The notes below the pieces were generated by a model. It was not told the DNA's origin and did not search any database. It was given only the letters and a program-made list of their open reading frames with translations. The translations under genes and the position numbers were made by a program. Shown here piece after piece: positions 54,770-64,000 of a stretch of 64,000 nt of DNA. Position 1 is the first letter of the stretch. Each line of letters begins with the position of its first letter. The stretch is from Rahnella sp. AA. Lineage in GTDB: Bacteria; Pseudomonadota; Gammaproteobacteria; Enterobacterales; Enterobacteriaceae. Location of the stretch: assembly GCF_002834385.1 (NCBI RefSeq), contig NZ_PITQ01000013.1, positions 1 through 64,000 on the forward strand, read 5' to 3'.

Positions 54770-55490
54770 CCCCAAGAACTGCGTCGGCTTCGCCAGCTGG
54801 AGCCGCCTGAAACGGCTGGTCGCCGACCTTAGTCTGGACAAGGAATGCTGCAGGACGTCATCCGAAAAAAGTTCTGAGGCCGGTGCAGAAACGCGAGACG
54901 ATTGAATACGTGCTGGCGGCGGCACGTAACGGCCAGACGCAGGCGTATCCGCCCTGCTGTCACCAATGTGGATCAGTGCTGGAGCATGGATTTCGTTGCT
55001 GATAATCTGTTCATTGGACGCCGGATCCGTGCCCTGAGTGTAGTCGATAATTTTAATCGTGAATGCGTGGCGATCGAGGTAGGCCAGGGACTTAGCGGTG
55101 ACGATGTGGTCGCCGTGATGGAACGGATCATGCAGACACAGCAGCGTGTACCACAGCGGCTACAGACGGACAACGGCAGCGAATTCATCTCGAAAACGCT
55201 GGATCGCTGGGCGTATGAAAACCGGGTAACGATGGACTTCTCACGCCCCGGGAAACCCACAGATAACGTCCTGGTTGAGTCATCTAACGGCAGCCTGCGT
55301 GATGAATGTCTGAACGTGCACTGGTTCCTGTCACTGGAAGATGCTCATGAGAAGATCGAGCACTGGCGGCAGGAATATAACCAGCACCGGCCACATTCCT
55401 CGTTAAATAACCAGACTCCGGCAGAATTTATCCGAAGCCTGCAAACAGGCCCAGATCTCTGATTTATCCTGGCACCGATATTGGAAAGGG
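54770..55490 (+). mobile_element. IS3-family element, 5' truncated
   Basis: Remains of OrfA (LRRLRQLE, LKRLVADLSLDKE in shifted frames, 54780-54880) precede the OrfB catalytic domain. The end at about 55490 (TTTATCCTGG, CGATATTGGAAAGG) is also found inverted near 59455-59495. The 5' end is lost where it abuts the IS110 element. Confidence 0.75.
54902..55462 (+). pseudogene. IS3-family transposase OrfB, C-terminal part
   Basis: The frame reads the rve integrase core with the DDE triad: D of CWSMDFVADNLF, D of LQTDNGSEF, E of PTDNVLVESSNGSLRDE (the usual E in the N-x-x-E region). It ends NQTPAEFIRSLQTGPDL. The N-terminal HTH_21 portion is missing, so it is not a functional transposase. Confidence 0.75.
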
Positions 55491-55585
55491 ATCAATGGCT
55501 TTAGTGAACTCTTTTTCGCCGTATCATTTACAATAACTTCTGATTATCCTGATATGAGCTTTAGCTCATTAACAGGAACTGCATT

Positions 55586-56491
55586 ATGCGTGATCTCCCG
55601 CCGACTGCCACATTACGCGCATTTGAAGTCGCTACCCGCCATGCTACGTTTACCTCAGCCGCAGAAGAGTTATTTATCACGCAAAGTGCGGTCAGCCATC
55701 AGCTTAAAAAGTTGGAGGAACTTTGGGGCTTGCAGCTCTTTGAGCGTGGTAAAACCTTGCGATTAACACCTGCCGGCACAGCCCTTGCCCCCCTCGTGCG
55801 CGAATTCTTTAGCAAACTGGAAACCACGCTCGCCGACCAGCGTGAACAAAAAGGGCGCGTACGGTTGCTCGTTAATACGACCTATTCTTTTGCGCTAAAG
55901 TGGTTGTTACCTCGCTTGCCGGGTCTGGCACGCCTGCACCCGGAGATCCTGGTGACGATTGAGAGCACGGATAGCGCCATTAACTTCACAAGCGCAGATT
56001 CGGAGGTAGCGATTCGATTCGGCCATGGTAATTATCCCGCTCTACATTCCGATTTTATGTTTCGCGAACAACTCTTTCCGGTTGCAAGTCCGACACTTTT
56101 AAAACGCTTTGGCATCCCGAGAGTTCCTGCTGAATTGTTGCGCTACCCCCTGCTGACGCGTGAGGGTGCCGACCTGGTGCCTAAATGGGACGCATGGTTT
56201 AAGCAGGTGGGTCTGAATACCGACGTACTCCATGAGAGCGTGCGCTTCGCTGACACGAATATGACGATTGAAGCCGCGTTACTGGGTCAGGGTATTGCGC
56301 TCGCACGCAGTGGCCATGTTGAGAAAGAGCTCCTCGATGGCTGCCTGGTTCGCCTCTTTGACATACCGTTCCCCTCTCCTGCGGCCTATTACTTCGTCTG
56401 TCCAGCGGGCATTGAAACGCGGCCACACATCCAGAAATTTCGCAGCTGGCTATTGAGTGAATCTCACCAGGCACAACTCAGTTACCGTTAA
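55586..56491 (+). CDS. LysR family transcriptional regulator (GcvA-like)
   Basis: The 301-residue protein begins MRDLPPTATLRAFEVATRHATFTSAAEELFITQSAVSHQLKKLEE, the typical GcvA-type opening, followed by the LysR substrate-binding domain. It is upstream of, and on the same strand as, an EamA transporter and a ketopantoate reductase-like gene, with 75 bp to the first. It may regulate that pair. Confidence 0.85.
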   Translation: MRDLPPTATLRAFEVATRHATFTSAAEELFITQSAVSHQLKKLEELWGLQLFERGKTLRLTPAGTALAPLVREFFSKLETTLADQREQKGRVRLLVNTTYSFALKWLLPRLPGLARLHPEILVTIESTDSAINFTSADSEVAIRFGHGNYPALHSDFMFREQLFPVASPTLLKRFGIPRVPAELLRYPLLTREGADLVPKWDAWFKQVGLNTDVLHESVRFADTNMTIEAALLGQGIALARSGHVEKELLDGCLVRLFDIPFPSPAAYYFVCPAGIETRPHIQKFRSWLLSESHQAQLSYR

Positions 56492-56566
56492 ATCATGAGC
56501 ATTGACTCATGCCGGGATGACAAAGCATCGCTTTAAATCCGGGCAAGTGCTGACTAACATCAGGGC

Positions 56567-57394
56567 ATGCCCACACCCATTATTTTTCTGACATTATTCG
56601 CCGCCCTTCTGCATGCCTGCTGGAATGCCTTATTACGCGGCGGTGCTGACCGGCTTTGGTCGATGACCATCATGTGCATGGCCATCGCTCTTAGCTGCGC
56701 CGTCTTTGCCCTGTTTATCCCCTTCCCCGCGGTGGCGAGCGTGACGTACGTGGTGTTATCGGGTGTGCTTCATGTGGGTTATAACCTGTGCCTGATACGC
56801 AGTTATCAAACCGGGGAGCTGGGTCAGGCTTATCCCATTGCACGCGGCTCTTCGCCGCTGATGGTGACCTGTGGAGCGGCGATATTTGCCGGGGAAAATG
56901 TCGACATAGACACCCTGCTGGGCATCGGGTTAATTTCTGGCGGTATTTTGATCCTTGCCATAAGAGGCCGCAGGCTGGCGGCACGGGGCCTCACCTATCC
57001 CCTCGCCACCGGGGCTTTTATTGCCGCGTATAGCGTCGTGGATGGGATAGGTGTGCGCCTCTCCGGCAATTCGTATTCCTACACCGTGTGGATGAGCATG
57101 TTATGGGGCGCATTGATGCCAGCCCTTTACATCACTCTGCGGGACGCAAAAAGTTTACTGCGCTGGCGCCCCGGTATCGTCATGACGGCTGCCGGGGGGC
57201 TGGTGTCGCTGCTGGCTTACGGCATGATTATTTACGCCATGATGGCTGCACCGATGGGTGCTGTCTCTGCGCTGCGCGAAACCAGCGTCTTGTTTGCAGC
57301 CGTTCTGGGTTATTTGTTTTTGGGTGAAAAGCTCACACTGCGAAAAATGCTGGCGTGTACGGTGATTGCATCCGGCACGCTGATGATAGGTTAA
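56567..57394 (+). CDS. EamA/DMT superfamily transporter
   Basis: The 275-residue protein has ten hydrophobic segments in two EamA repeats, with the typical PIARGSSPLMV in the first repeat and ALRETSVLFAAVLGYLFLGEKLT closing the second. DMT proteins of this type export amino acids or metabolites. It is followed 20 bp later by the reductase gene and preceded by the LysR gene. Confidence 0.82.
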   Translation: MPTPIIFLTLFAALLHACWNALLRGGADRLWSMTIMCMAIALSCAVFALFIPFPAVASVTYVVLSGVLHVGYNLCLIRSYQTGELGQAYPIARGSSPLMVTCGAAIFAGENVDIDTLLGIGLISGGILILAIRGRRLAARGLTYPLATGAFIAAYSVVDGIGVRLSGNSYSYTVWMSMLWGALMPALYITLRDAKSLLRWRPGIVMTAAGGLVSLLAYGMIIYAMMAAPMGAVSALRETSVLFAAVLGYLFLGEKLTLRKMLACTVIASGTLMIG

Positions 57395-57414
57395 TCAAAT
57401 CAGGAGAACCCATT

Positions 57415-58305
57415 ATGTCTGACCGCCCAAACATTGCGCTCATTGGTCCCGGTGCGATCGGCACAACGATTGCAGCAGCGCTTCATGAAGTTAACCGCAC
57501 CCCTCTGCTATGCGGGCGTACCGCGCATGCGCACTTAATCCTTCACCACGATGAGGGGAAGATCGTGGTGCCAGGTCCGGTCTTAAGTAACCCGTCTGCG
57601 GTCACACATCCAATGGACCTGGTGTTTATTGCGGTCAAAACCACCCAGGTGACTGACAGCGCCGACTGGCTGGCCGCGATGTGCAATGAAAATACGGTCG
57701 TGTGTGCGCTGCAAAATGGCGTGGAGCAGAACACCCTGCTGCCGCCCTATGTCCGCGGGGCAACCGTGCTGCCCTCGGTGGTGTGGTTTCCGGCACAACG
57801 CGAGCCCGATGCGTCGGTCAGACTACGCGCCAAACCGCGTCTGACGCTGCCGGATGTGCCGCAGGCACAACGTGTGGCTGATGCACTTAGCGGCACCCGC
57901 TGTGGGGTTGAGTTAGCCGACGATTTCCTCTCGATTGCCTGGCGCAAACTGCTGCAGAATGCGGTTGCAGGTCTGATGGTGCTCGCAAATCGTCGCGCGG
58001 GAATGTTCGCGCGCAGGGATATCACGCAGCTGGCGCTGGCATATCTTCATGAATGTCTGACTGTCGCGCGTGCGCAGGGTGCGGTACTTCATGATAATGT
58101 TCCACAAGAGATCATAGCGGGTTTTCAACGGGCGCCCGCGGATTTAGGCACCTCTATCCTTGCCGACCGCCAGGCTAACCGCCTGATGGAATGGGATATA
58201 CGCAACGGCGTCATTCAGCGATATGGACACTCACAGGGTATCCCAACCCCTATTAGTGACATCCTGGTACCATTGCTGGCGGCGGGGAGTGATGGCCCGG
58301 GGTAA
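57415..58305 (+). CDS. 2-dehydropantoate 2-reductase-like NADP-dependent oxidoreductase
   Basis: ATG 57415 (MSDRPNIALIGPGAIGTTIAAALHE) follows CAGGAGAACC; 296 aa. The N-terminal Rossmann motif GPGAIG, CALQNGVEQN and the C-terminal helix with SIAWRKLLQNAVAGLMVLANR match the ApbA/PanE family, which reduces ketopantoate in vitamin B5 synthesis. Plasmid-borne paralogues act on other 2-keto acids, so the exact substrate is uncertain. It follows the EamA gene. Confidence 0.78.
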   Translation: MSDRPNIALIGPGAIGTTIAAALHEVNRTPLLCGRTAHAHLILHHDEGKIVVPGPVLSNPSAVTHPMDLVFIAVKTTQVTDSADWLAAMCNENTVVCALQNGVEQNTLLPPYVRGATVLPSVVWFPAQREPDASVRLRAKPRLTLPDVPQAQRVADALSGTRCGVELADDFLSIAWRKLLQNAVAGLMVLANRRAGMFARRDITQLALAYLHECLTVARAQGAVLHDNVPQEIIAGFQRAPADLGTSILADRQANRLMEWDIRNGVIQRYGHSQGIPTPISDILVPLLAAGSDGPG

Positions 58306-58357
58306 ATCCATTAACCTCTAGGCTGATTTACACGGCAAAGAATGGTGCCATCACCAG

Positions 58358-58867
58358 CTATGACCTAAATGCCACATCTATTACGGGCCTGAGGCATGTC
58401 ATCGCGTGTATTCGTCTCGCTGCAGGGCTCTTTGAGGGGGAAAGTGCCAATGGAGAAAAACCGAGACACACAAAGTACAACGCCTTTCGCGTTTTTTTAC
58501 CTACTTCACCGCTTATTTCGTGAAGTGATCCCTGCAGTTGATTTACCTGGAGCGCCTGACAGCAATATTCACAATTCCAACAAGGAAAACAGGGACAAGC
58601 GACCATTTTGTCACCCGATTTAACCCTTAATACACTTCTCCTTATCTCGATTACAAGACCCGCAAACTCGCGTCCGCCCGTCAATCCGGGATTATAAGAA
58701 CCGATTTTGCCAAACCGCGAAATGTCAGAGGCGCATATACCTGCTGTCTGCACACGGATAATAACTTCATTATCATGCTCTCGCTGGCGCATTGGCACTG
58801 TTTCAAATCTGACATCCTGAATGCCGTATAAAGCAGGATCCTGACATTGGGTGGAAGACAGAAACAT
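58358..58867 (-). pseudogene. Zinc-dependent alcohol dehydrogenase, N-terminal fragment
   Basis: Homology to the GroES-like zinc-MDR domain runs from YGIQDVRFETVPM through AGICASDISR, LTGGREFAGLV and CPCFPCWNCEYCCQAL, then breaks near 58530 and the remaining 50 or so residues are unrelated. The catalytic Zn lobe is partly kept but no cofactor domain exists. It is probably a decayed galactitol/sorbitol-type dehydrogenase. Confidence 0.6.
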
Positions 58868-58901
58868 TATGAAAATTACCCGTCCTGACGGACGGGTATT
58901 A

Positions 58902-59429
58902 TCACTCTCCGATACCGTTTTGACTTAGCCGAGCCGACAACTCTGACCAACCTTGTTGCGAGGTCCGTTCCCAGGTAAGCGGAGTTACTGAAATAAAGCC
59001 TGCTGCAACTGCGGATACCTCTGAGTATTCCGGTAAATCTGTGACGCCATGTTCCACGCGCAACCAGAAGTAATCCTCACCATGAGGATCGGCCGTCGGG
59101 GTAACTGTAACGCCTTTTACTTTGCCGATCCCTTGTCGGGTCACTCTGACCCCCTTCACCTGCCCTGGTGGCAGGTTCGGGAAATTAACGTTCAGGCAGC
59201 ATTCTGCAGGCAGGCCTGTTTCGAAGAGTTTATTCAACAACGGGAGACACTGCTCTTCAGCGGTATGCCAGTCCGGTTGATCTTCAGGACGTTTGTCCTG
59301 ACTGAGCGCCACTGAAGGAATACCGAGCAGGACGCCGGTAATAGCCGCCCCGACCGTGCCTGACAATACGGTTTCAAAGCCAATGTTTGAACCGCTATTG
59401 ATAAGCACACCCGTTTTAGTTCCACACAC
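58902..59429 (-). pseudogene. surE: SurE-family 5'/3'-nucleotidase, N-terminally truncated
   Basis: The C-terminal 175 residues of a SurE protein remain: LINSGSNIGFETVLSGTVGAAITGVLLGIPSVALS, PAECCLNVNFPNLPP and the late VTDLPEYSEVSAVAAGFISVTPL segment. The N-terminal part with the metal-binding DD and the start codon is missing and is replaced by an IS3-family end at 59455. It should not be functional as a phosphatase. Confidence 0.72.
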
Positions 59430-59454
59430 TTTTTGAGTTTTCCGTCTTCTTGAT

Positions 59455-60545
59455 CCTTTCCCAATATCGATACCAGGATAAATCAGAGATCCGGTCCTGT
59501 TTACAGGCTTCGGATAAATTCTGCCGGAGTCTGGTTATTCAGGGATTCATGGGGCTGCTCACTGTTGTATTCATCCAGCGAGAGCGTTCCGTTATTTCCC
59601 GTGATTCATCTAGTCTTCTGAACAGATAAAAATCCAATATTTCGGTCCGGTACTTTAGGTTAAACCGTTCGATAAATGCGTTTTGCATCGGTTTACCTGA
59701 CTTGATAAATTCCAGCATTACGCCATGGTCCTCAGCCTATTGTGCCAGACCCAGTGATATCAGTTCCGGCCCGTTATCCATCCGCATTTTCAGGGGATAT
59801 CCACGGTTTGCCACTATTTTGACCAGAACCCGCACGACACGCTGTGCCGGGATATTCAGGTCAATTTCGATAGCCAGAGCTTCACGGTTAAAATCATCGA
59901 CGACGTTGAAAGTCCGAAAACGTCGGCCACATGTCAGCGCGTCGTGCATAAAATCGATGGACTAGCTCTGATTGAGCACTTCCGGTGTGCCCGCTTGTGA
60001 TTCGAGACGTGCCCCTGCCTGCGCAGCACCTGTAAAAGCTTCTTAAAACCGTAGCGGGGATAGCGTTCATCTGCCCCCAATCTGCCTCTGGACCACCCGT
60101 TCATCACGTTGCTTATCCGGTTGATAACGAGACACTGTCATGCTCAGGGATAACATCCTGCATGCCTGGTGTATGCTCATCGTAAACTGCGTGGTCAGAT
60201 AGCTGATGAGCTCACGCTTTATCGCTGGTTTTAAAGCTTTTTCCGATGACGTCTTTCAGCGCCCGGCATTCCAGACTCAGATCGGCAAACATCTGCTTCA
60301 GACGACGATTCTCGTCTTCGAGATCTTTGATCCTTTTGATGTCAGCGGCCTCCATCCCGCCATATTTCGCCTTCCAGTTGTAATAGCTGGCTTCGAAATA
60401 GCGGCCTCGCGACAAACATCTTTGACGGTCCTGCCAGCTTCGACTGATTTCAGTACGGCGATGATCTGGTGCTCGGTGAAACGGATTTTACGCATAGCGA
60501 TCTCCTCAGGTGACGTTATCAGTATGTCGGAAGATCTCTAAAAGT
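59455..60545 (-). mobile_element. IS3-family element, degenerate and chimeric
   Basis: On the minus strand OrfA-like sequence (MRKIRFTEHQIIAVLKSVEAG, 60495 down) is followed by OrfB-like blocks RRFRTFNVVDDFNREALAIEI and KMRMDNGPELIS, each in short broken frames. Its 3' end (59455-59560) matches the end of the element at 54770-55490 in inverted orientation, with a stop where the other has a Gln. It has disrupted the surE gene. Confidence 0.7.
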
Positions 60546-60704
60546 GAATGGAACTAAAGCTGGGATACTTACAATATGGCCATCGCGAGAATTATTATCC
60601 TTTACTGCCACCGGTGATTGGTTTTAGCACCTATGAACCGACATCCGCCGTATTTAACAGGAAATAGAACTGAATAAAGTTTTCACCCCAGCCCGCTTCC
60701 TGCG

Positions 60705-61036
60705 GTGACCCTGACCCAAAATCCTGCTCCATTCAGAAACAGAATTCCGGCATGATAATGACTCCCCTGAACGGAGGATGTGCCGATGAAAAAGTCACGA
60801 TTCACCGAAGAGCAGATTGTTTTGCCCTGAAGCAGGCTGAACTGGGTACGTCCGTACCGGATGTCTGTCGCAAGCTGGGTTTTTCTGCCGCCGACATAAC
60901 GCTTCGCGTATTTGCTGGATCATCAATACAAAGCCCTGGCCGCAGGGGTTCACCTGGCCAGACTGGATTAATGGTTTGCCAGTTCGAAAACTTGCCATTG
61001 CTGCGGATACAAAATGCCGGATATGCCATAGCATAA
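60705..61036 (+). mobile_element. IS3-family OrfA remnant
   Basis: From 60786 the plus strand reads MKKSRFTEEQIVF with a frameshift, then LKQAELGTSVPDVCRKLGFS, the OrfA N terminus of an IS3-family (IS407/IS2-like) element, and decays after about 60900. TGACCCTGACCCAAAATCC at about 60707 may be its left end. Confidence 0.65.
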
Positions 61037-61415
61037 GTTCATCTGGCAGTGCCTCTCTTACAATGCTGAACATGACCACGATATAAACGCGGAACTCAAC
61101 ATTCAACTCAAGGGTGTAACAGAACTACAGGGGCGGGACTCGTCGAGAGGCCAGAGTAAATCCGTCATACAGGCGGTTGCGGCCTAGGAAGTGGGAAGAC
61201 TTGCCGTTTATGATGGGGAGTAGTCACATAAGTGTATCGCCCGACGGTCTTTATCTCGGATAAGGTCTTGCAGCCCTTCTTCTCTGTTTCTGCCCAGAAA
61301 CCACTGTGTCCTGTTCAATAAGCTGATCACTGCTTTGGAAGATATAATGCCCATTCAGTAAAATGCATCGCCAGGCCACTAGTGATATCCGGGTCAGAGT
61401 CCTAATATAAAATTA
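61037..61415. other. Intergenic stretch, no gene recognised
   Basis: About 380 bp between the IS3 remnant and the lipoprotein gene. It contains decayed sequence, no convincing open frame and no RNA signature. It probably marks the edge of the IS cluster. Confidence 0.4.
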
Positions 61416-61907
61416 TTATTTCATCCAATAGTTCAGCTCTACAGCGCAAATCGAAGCCGGTGAAACTGTCATTTCAACGCTAGGTCGGCTGTTTTCGCCA
61501 GAACAAATTGGAACAATATAAACAGTTGAGTTCTTTTCTGGATATTGAGATTGCCCATCCTTTACTACATGCCCACCAAGGGCATTTTTGGAACATACGG
61601 CTCCAGTTGCGCTCATGTTTCCAGGATTAATGCCGCATTTCTCCCTATATACAGCTATCCAGGACTTACCATCAATTTTGGGATCATCGGTTGAGCCAAT
61701 GACATTCCAAAACTTCTGCCCGTTATTCCAGGTTGTTATATTTTTGTATGTTGACCTAATTTTTAGGTCAGTAGGCTGTACAGTTTTAGTATCATTGGTT
61801 GTTTGAATTTCATGTGTAGTTAAGTTTGAATCGGTGGTATTACCTCTCGTACTACAACCCGTGATTATAATAATCGCCATAAGCGTGGATAGAAATTTAA
61901 TTTTCAT
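61416..61907 (-). CDS. Small putative lipoprotein next to evf-like gene
   Basis: ATG 61907 (MKIKFLSTLMAIIIITGC) is preferred; it follows GAGGGTAAT. The lipobox IITGC marks a type II signal peptide, with a Thr/Asn-rich linker before a domain with several Cys (CGINPG, AVCSKNALGG, VPICSG, ASICAVEL), which could form disulfides in the periplasm. No named family is recognised. It lies downstream of the evf-like gene on the same strand, 129 bp away, and may be part of the same locus. Confidence 0.6.
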   Translation of the reverse strand: MKIKFLSTLMAIIIITGCSTRGNTTDSNLTTHEIQTTNDTKTVQPTDLKIRSTYKNITTWNNGQKFWNVIGSTDDPKIDGKSWIAVYREKCGINPGNMSATGAVCSKNALGGHVVKDGQSQYPEKNSTVYIVPICSGENSRPSVEMTVSPASICAVELNYWMK

Positions 61908-62036
61908 ATTACCCTCATGCATTATGTACTTATTCATATTTAAGAAAACGAGAACAGGAAAAGGTAAATCCTGATCTCGTTCTTAAGATTTAATCGCTAT
62001 GTAAGAAAATGAAGAGCAGATACATTATGCATTGGT

Positions 62037-62882
62037 TTATTCTGATTTTTTATATTGATAACTATTTGAAGGAGATGAGTTATTAAAAATCCCATCAAAA
62101 AATGAATCCGTATCTTTGATTGATTTACCTTCATATTTATCCAGGAATTCGTCAACTTTTTTCTTGAATTCCATATTGCTCATGTACTCTTCAATTTTAA
62201 AAGTGCCACCAACAGTATTTACACCAAAGTTAAGGTTAACCTCATTGTATGATGCGCAGGATGTCGATATGCTCTTTTGCTCTTGTTTAAAATATGTTCC
62301 ATACACAAGAAAACTTGGCTTATAAAATACGTTACCACTTGAGTCTTTGAATAGATCATGGGTTGAGTACGCATACAGATAATTATAGTCAGCTTGAGTT
62401 TTGCTCATTTGTGCACTGAGCCCATTGCCGAAACCCTTAAGGAAATCGGCAAAGGCTGTGACATTCCCTGCGATAACGTTGCATGCAAATTCAATAACAT
62501 TCTTGGCTACTTCAATGCCCTGCACTGATGTGTTTAGGCTTTTGTCACCTGAAACAGGATCAGTAAAAAATGCAGAGATAAGAGACTGTGTTACTACTTT
62601 CCATTGATCGTACTTATATTTATCCTCACTATTCGGGGCCTTTTTATTAACGGCTGCACTGGCAATGCCAACAAATCGTTCCATTAATACGCGGCCGACC
62701 TTCACCTGTTCTTTTAGACTCTCAGGGGCATCATTAAATTGATAGGTTTGGTATTGGACTGCCCCGTCCGCTGAAAGCCCTGGAACTAGGGGCTGCTCTT
62801 CAGTCAGTGAATCAACTCCTTTTAAACCGTAAATTTCACTAAAATAATCGTTTGCTGCTTGCACCGCATTTTTATCGAACAT
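62037..62882 (-). CDS. evf: Evf-like virulence factor (Erwinia virulence factor homologue)
   Basis: The 281-residue protein matches Evf of Pectobacterium carotovorum (persistence factor in the Drosophila gut) in length and has a Cys at residue 209 in QKSISTSCASYNEVNLNF, the position reported to be palmitoylated in Evf (from memory). The sequence is mostly helical with a beta region before and after that Cys and no signal peptide. AGGAG lies 6 nt before the ATG. The region upstream is about 0.95 kb of AT-rich DNA, common for horizontally acquired virulence genes. Homology is from pattern and the Cys position only. Confidence 0.65.
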   Translation of the reverse strand: MFDKNAVQAANDYFSEIYGLKGVDSLTEEQPLVPGLSADGAVQYQTYQFNDAPESLKEQVKVGRVLMERFVGIASAAVNKKAPNSEDKYKYDQWKVVTQSLISAFFTDPVSGDKSLNTSVQGIEVAKNVIEFACNVIAGNVTAFADFLKGFGNGLSAQMSKTQADYNYLYAYSTHDLFKDSSGNVFYKPSFLVYGTYFKQEQKSISTSCASYNEVNLNFGVNTVGGTFKIEEYMSNMEFKKKVDEFLDKYEGKSIKDTDSFFDGIFNNSSPSNSYQYKKSE

Positions 62883-63827
62883 GGTAGACTCCTATAATAT
62901 AAAAATCATTCCTAGACACAAAAAAAATGATATAAAGTAATTTTTTTGAGCATAGGCGGTAAGGGGTGATGCTATCTTACATGGGTAATAAATTTTCCAA
63001 AATATTAACCATCCAAGTCTGGTAAGATTTTACGCTGTAAAAAAATTGTGAATTTATGAGAACATTACAATTTTTAAAACTTTTATAGCTATAAACCGCG
63101 ACTGTATTAACTTATGCAATTGTCTAATTTTTCATCGAAGAATAATTGGCGCAAATTTTAATATATCAATATTCTTTGCGACATTTCATTTCAAAACTAA
63201 GCGTGCTGAATACAGCTTCTTTCACAACTCCAATGCAGGTATATAAATCAATCTGAAAACATTCTGTCTTGGAAACATATAAAATAATTTTTACTCATCA
63301 ATCCATACGATAGTCTCTATCGGAGGTTAAATAATCGCTTCAAAATTTATAATATAAGAGTTTATATCCAATATTTTTTTATACAACCCTCATTTTTATT
63401 CAAAAAAACAAGTTACATTTTCTTTTAATTAATTGAAATTATTGAATTATTTAAATGGTTCCATTAATCAAACATCTACATAACTTATTGATACACAACA
63501 GTAATAATTAAGGGAAGTTTATAAAAATACCTGCCTGCATTCAGATTTAAATTTCGATACTCTTTTTTTTTCGATCTAATAAGCTACTAAATAATCATTT
63601 CAAGAATAATCTACTGTACGAGAACTTTGCTTTGTGGATCATGACAGGTCACGATAGCTGACTCATATGAAGATTTCGGTCATTTGAATAAATCGAACTT
63701 TTGGCCTTATTCAGGATCAGATCGATCTTCTACGCGCGGAACACCAGATTTTTCCGGTTGAGCAGTTTTATGCCATCAACTCGCAGAACTGCATGGCCGC
63801 CCTTTTCCACACAACTCTGATAGGGCA
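62883..63827. other. AT-rich intergenic region upstream of evf, no gene seen
   Basis: Some 945 bp with many T and A runs and no supportable coding frame. It presumably carries the evf promoter and regulatory sites; H-NS-type silencing is likely for such composition (inference). Confidence 0.45.
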
Positions 63828-64000
63828 TGACCTGCCCCCAGTATTAGATACAACCGTCAGTTAGTAATGTCGATTTCTTTACCTTCACATTCTCCATTCC
63901 GCCACCGTACTGCAAACTCTGATAGCGTCTGATAATTCAGTGCTGAATGCGTACGACACTCGTTATAATCCTGCCGCCAGACATTAATGGTTTTCCTGGC
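63828..64000 (-). mobile_element. IS3-family element, right-hand part (continues beyond window)
   Basis: The terminal sequence TGACCTGCCCCCAGTATTA starts at 63828. The minus strand then encodes the OrfB C terminus (WRQDYNECRTHSALNYQTLS, ending in EIDITN and a TGA at 63857). The frame is intact to the window edge, so this copy may be complete. Confidence 0.8.
63857..64000 (-). CDS. IS3-family transposase OrfB, partial (window edge)
   Basis: The last 48 codons of OrfB are visible and uninterrupted. The WRQDYNxxRxHSAL motif belongs to the IS3-family rve domain C terminus. The rest lies outside the window. Confidence 0.78.
   Translation of the reverse strand, partial: ARKTINVWRQDYNECRTHSALNYQTLSEFAVRWRNGECEGKEIDITN

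Noticed and set aside
55586..58305. Pantothenate biosynthesis operon
   Set aside because: Only a ketopantoate reductase-like gene is present without panB or panC; the neighbours are an exporter and a LysR gene, so a role in vitamin B5 synthesis is not supported.
1..64000. CRISPR arrays, rRNA or tRNA genes
   Set aside because: No regularly spaced repeat array, tRNA-like cloverleaf or rRNA segment was noticed while reading; the repeats found are paired hairpins and IS ends.

Overview
The window looks like accessory DNA of an enterobacterial (Enterobacterales) genome, most likely part of a large F-like plasmid. Three things point there: a ResD-type tyrosine recombinase and a pifC-pifA-like operon laid out as in the maintenance region of plasmid F, a relative of the Erwinia/Pectobacterium virulence factor Evf, and many enterobacterial insertion sequence fragments. 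No replication initiator, partition locus, rRNA, tRNA or CRISPR array was recognised, so plasmid location is an inference.

1-7.6 kb is an AT-rich defence island. It holds a Gabija-type pair on the minus strand (OLD-family nuclease gajA overlapping a short UvrD-like helicase gajB), a 34-bp perfect inverted repeat, and three adjacent genes that look like one system or a cluster of related ones: a HEPN protein with a Cys-rich tail (plus strand), a HEPN/Toprim protein and a second HEPN protein with eight CxxC pairs (both minus). A small membrane protein follows.

7.9-14.9 kb is GC-rich and plasmid-like: a ResD-like recombinase, an uncharacterised tightly coupled two-gene cassette where F carries ccdAB, a palindrome-rich intergenic region, then pifC-like (ribbon-helix-helix) and pifA-like (KAP NTPase, phage exclusion) genes, and a serine recombinase with tandem upstream repeats.

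15-46 kb is a long run of regulator-plus-enzyme modules: TetR, HxlR, IclR or LysR regulators, mostly divergent from SDR, MDR, NmrA-like or epimerase oxidoreductases, hydrolases, MFS exporters, a periplasmic GH1 beta-glucosidase and a NamA-type ene-reductase. Several regulators have clear palindromic operators next to them, and one TetR has two matching operators in front of two operons. A 119-bp direct repeat brackets 15-23.4 kb. Truncated AraC, Lrp, PQQ sugar dehydrogenase and Tn3 transposase remnants show gene decay. The overall theme is detoxification of reactive carbonyls, enones and xenobiotics, perhaps of plant origin (inference).

46.5-61 kb is mosaic: two inverted IS110-family copies around a DUF2913 gene, an Rpn-family nuclease, an ene-reductase/hydrolase operon and a LysR gene; then two inward-facing degenerate IS3-family elements around a LysR, an EamA transporter, a ketopantoate reductase-like gene and truncated alcohol dehydrogenase and surE genes.

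61.4-64 kb holds a small lipoprotein gene and an evf-like gene with Cys209 conserved, then about 0.95 kb of AT-rich DNA without genes and the start of another IS3-family element. A family of paired hairpins (loops TGGCAC and GAGCGA) recurs in intergenic positions between 15 and 53.4 kb.
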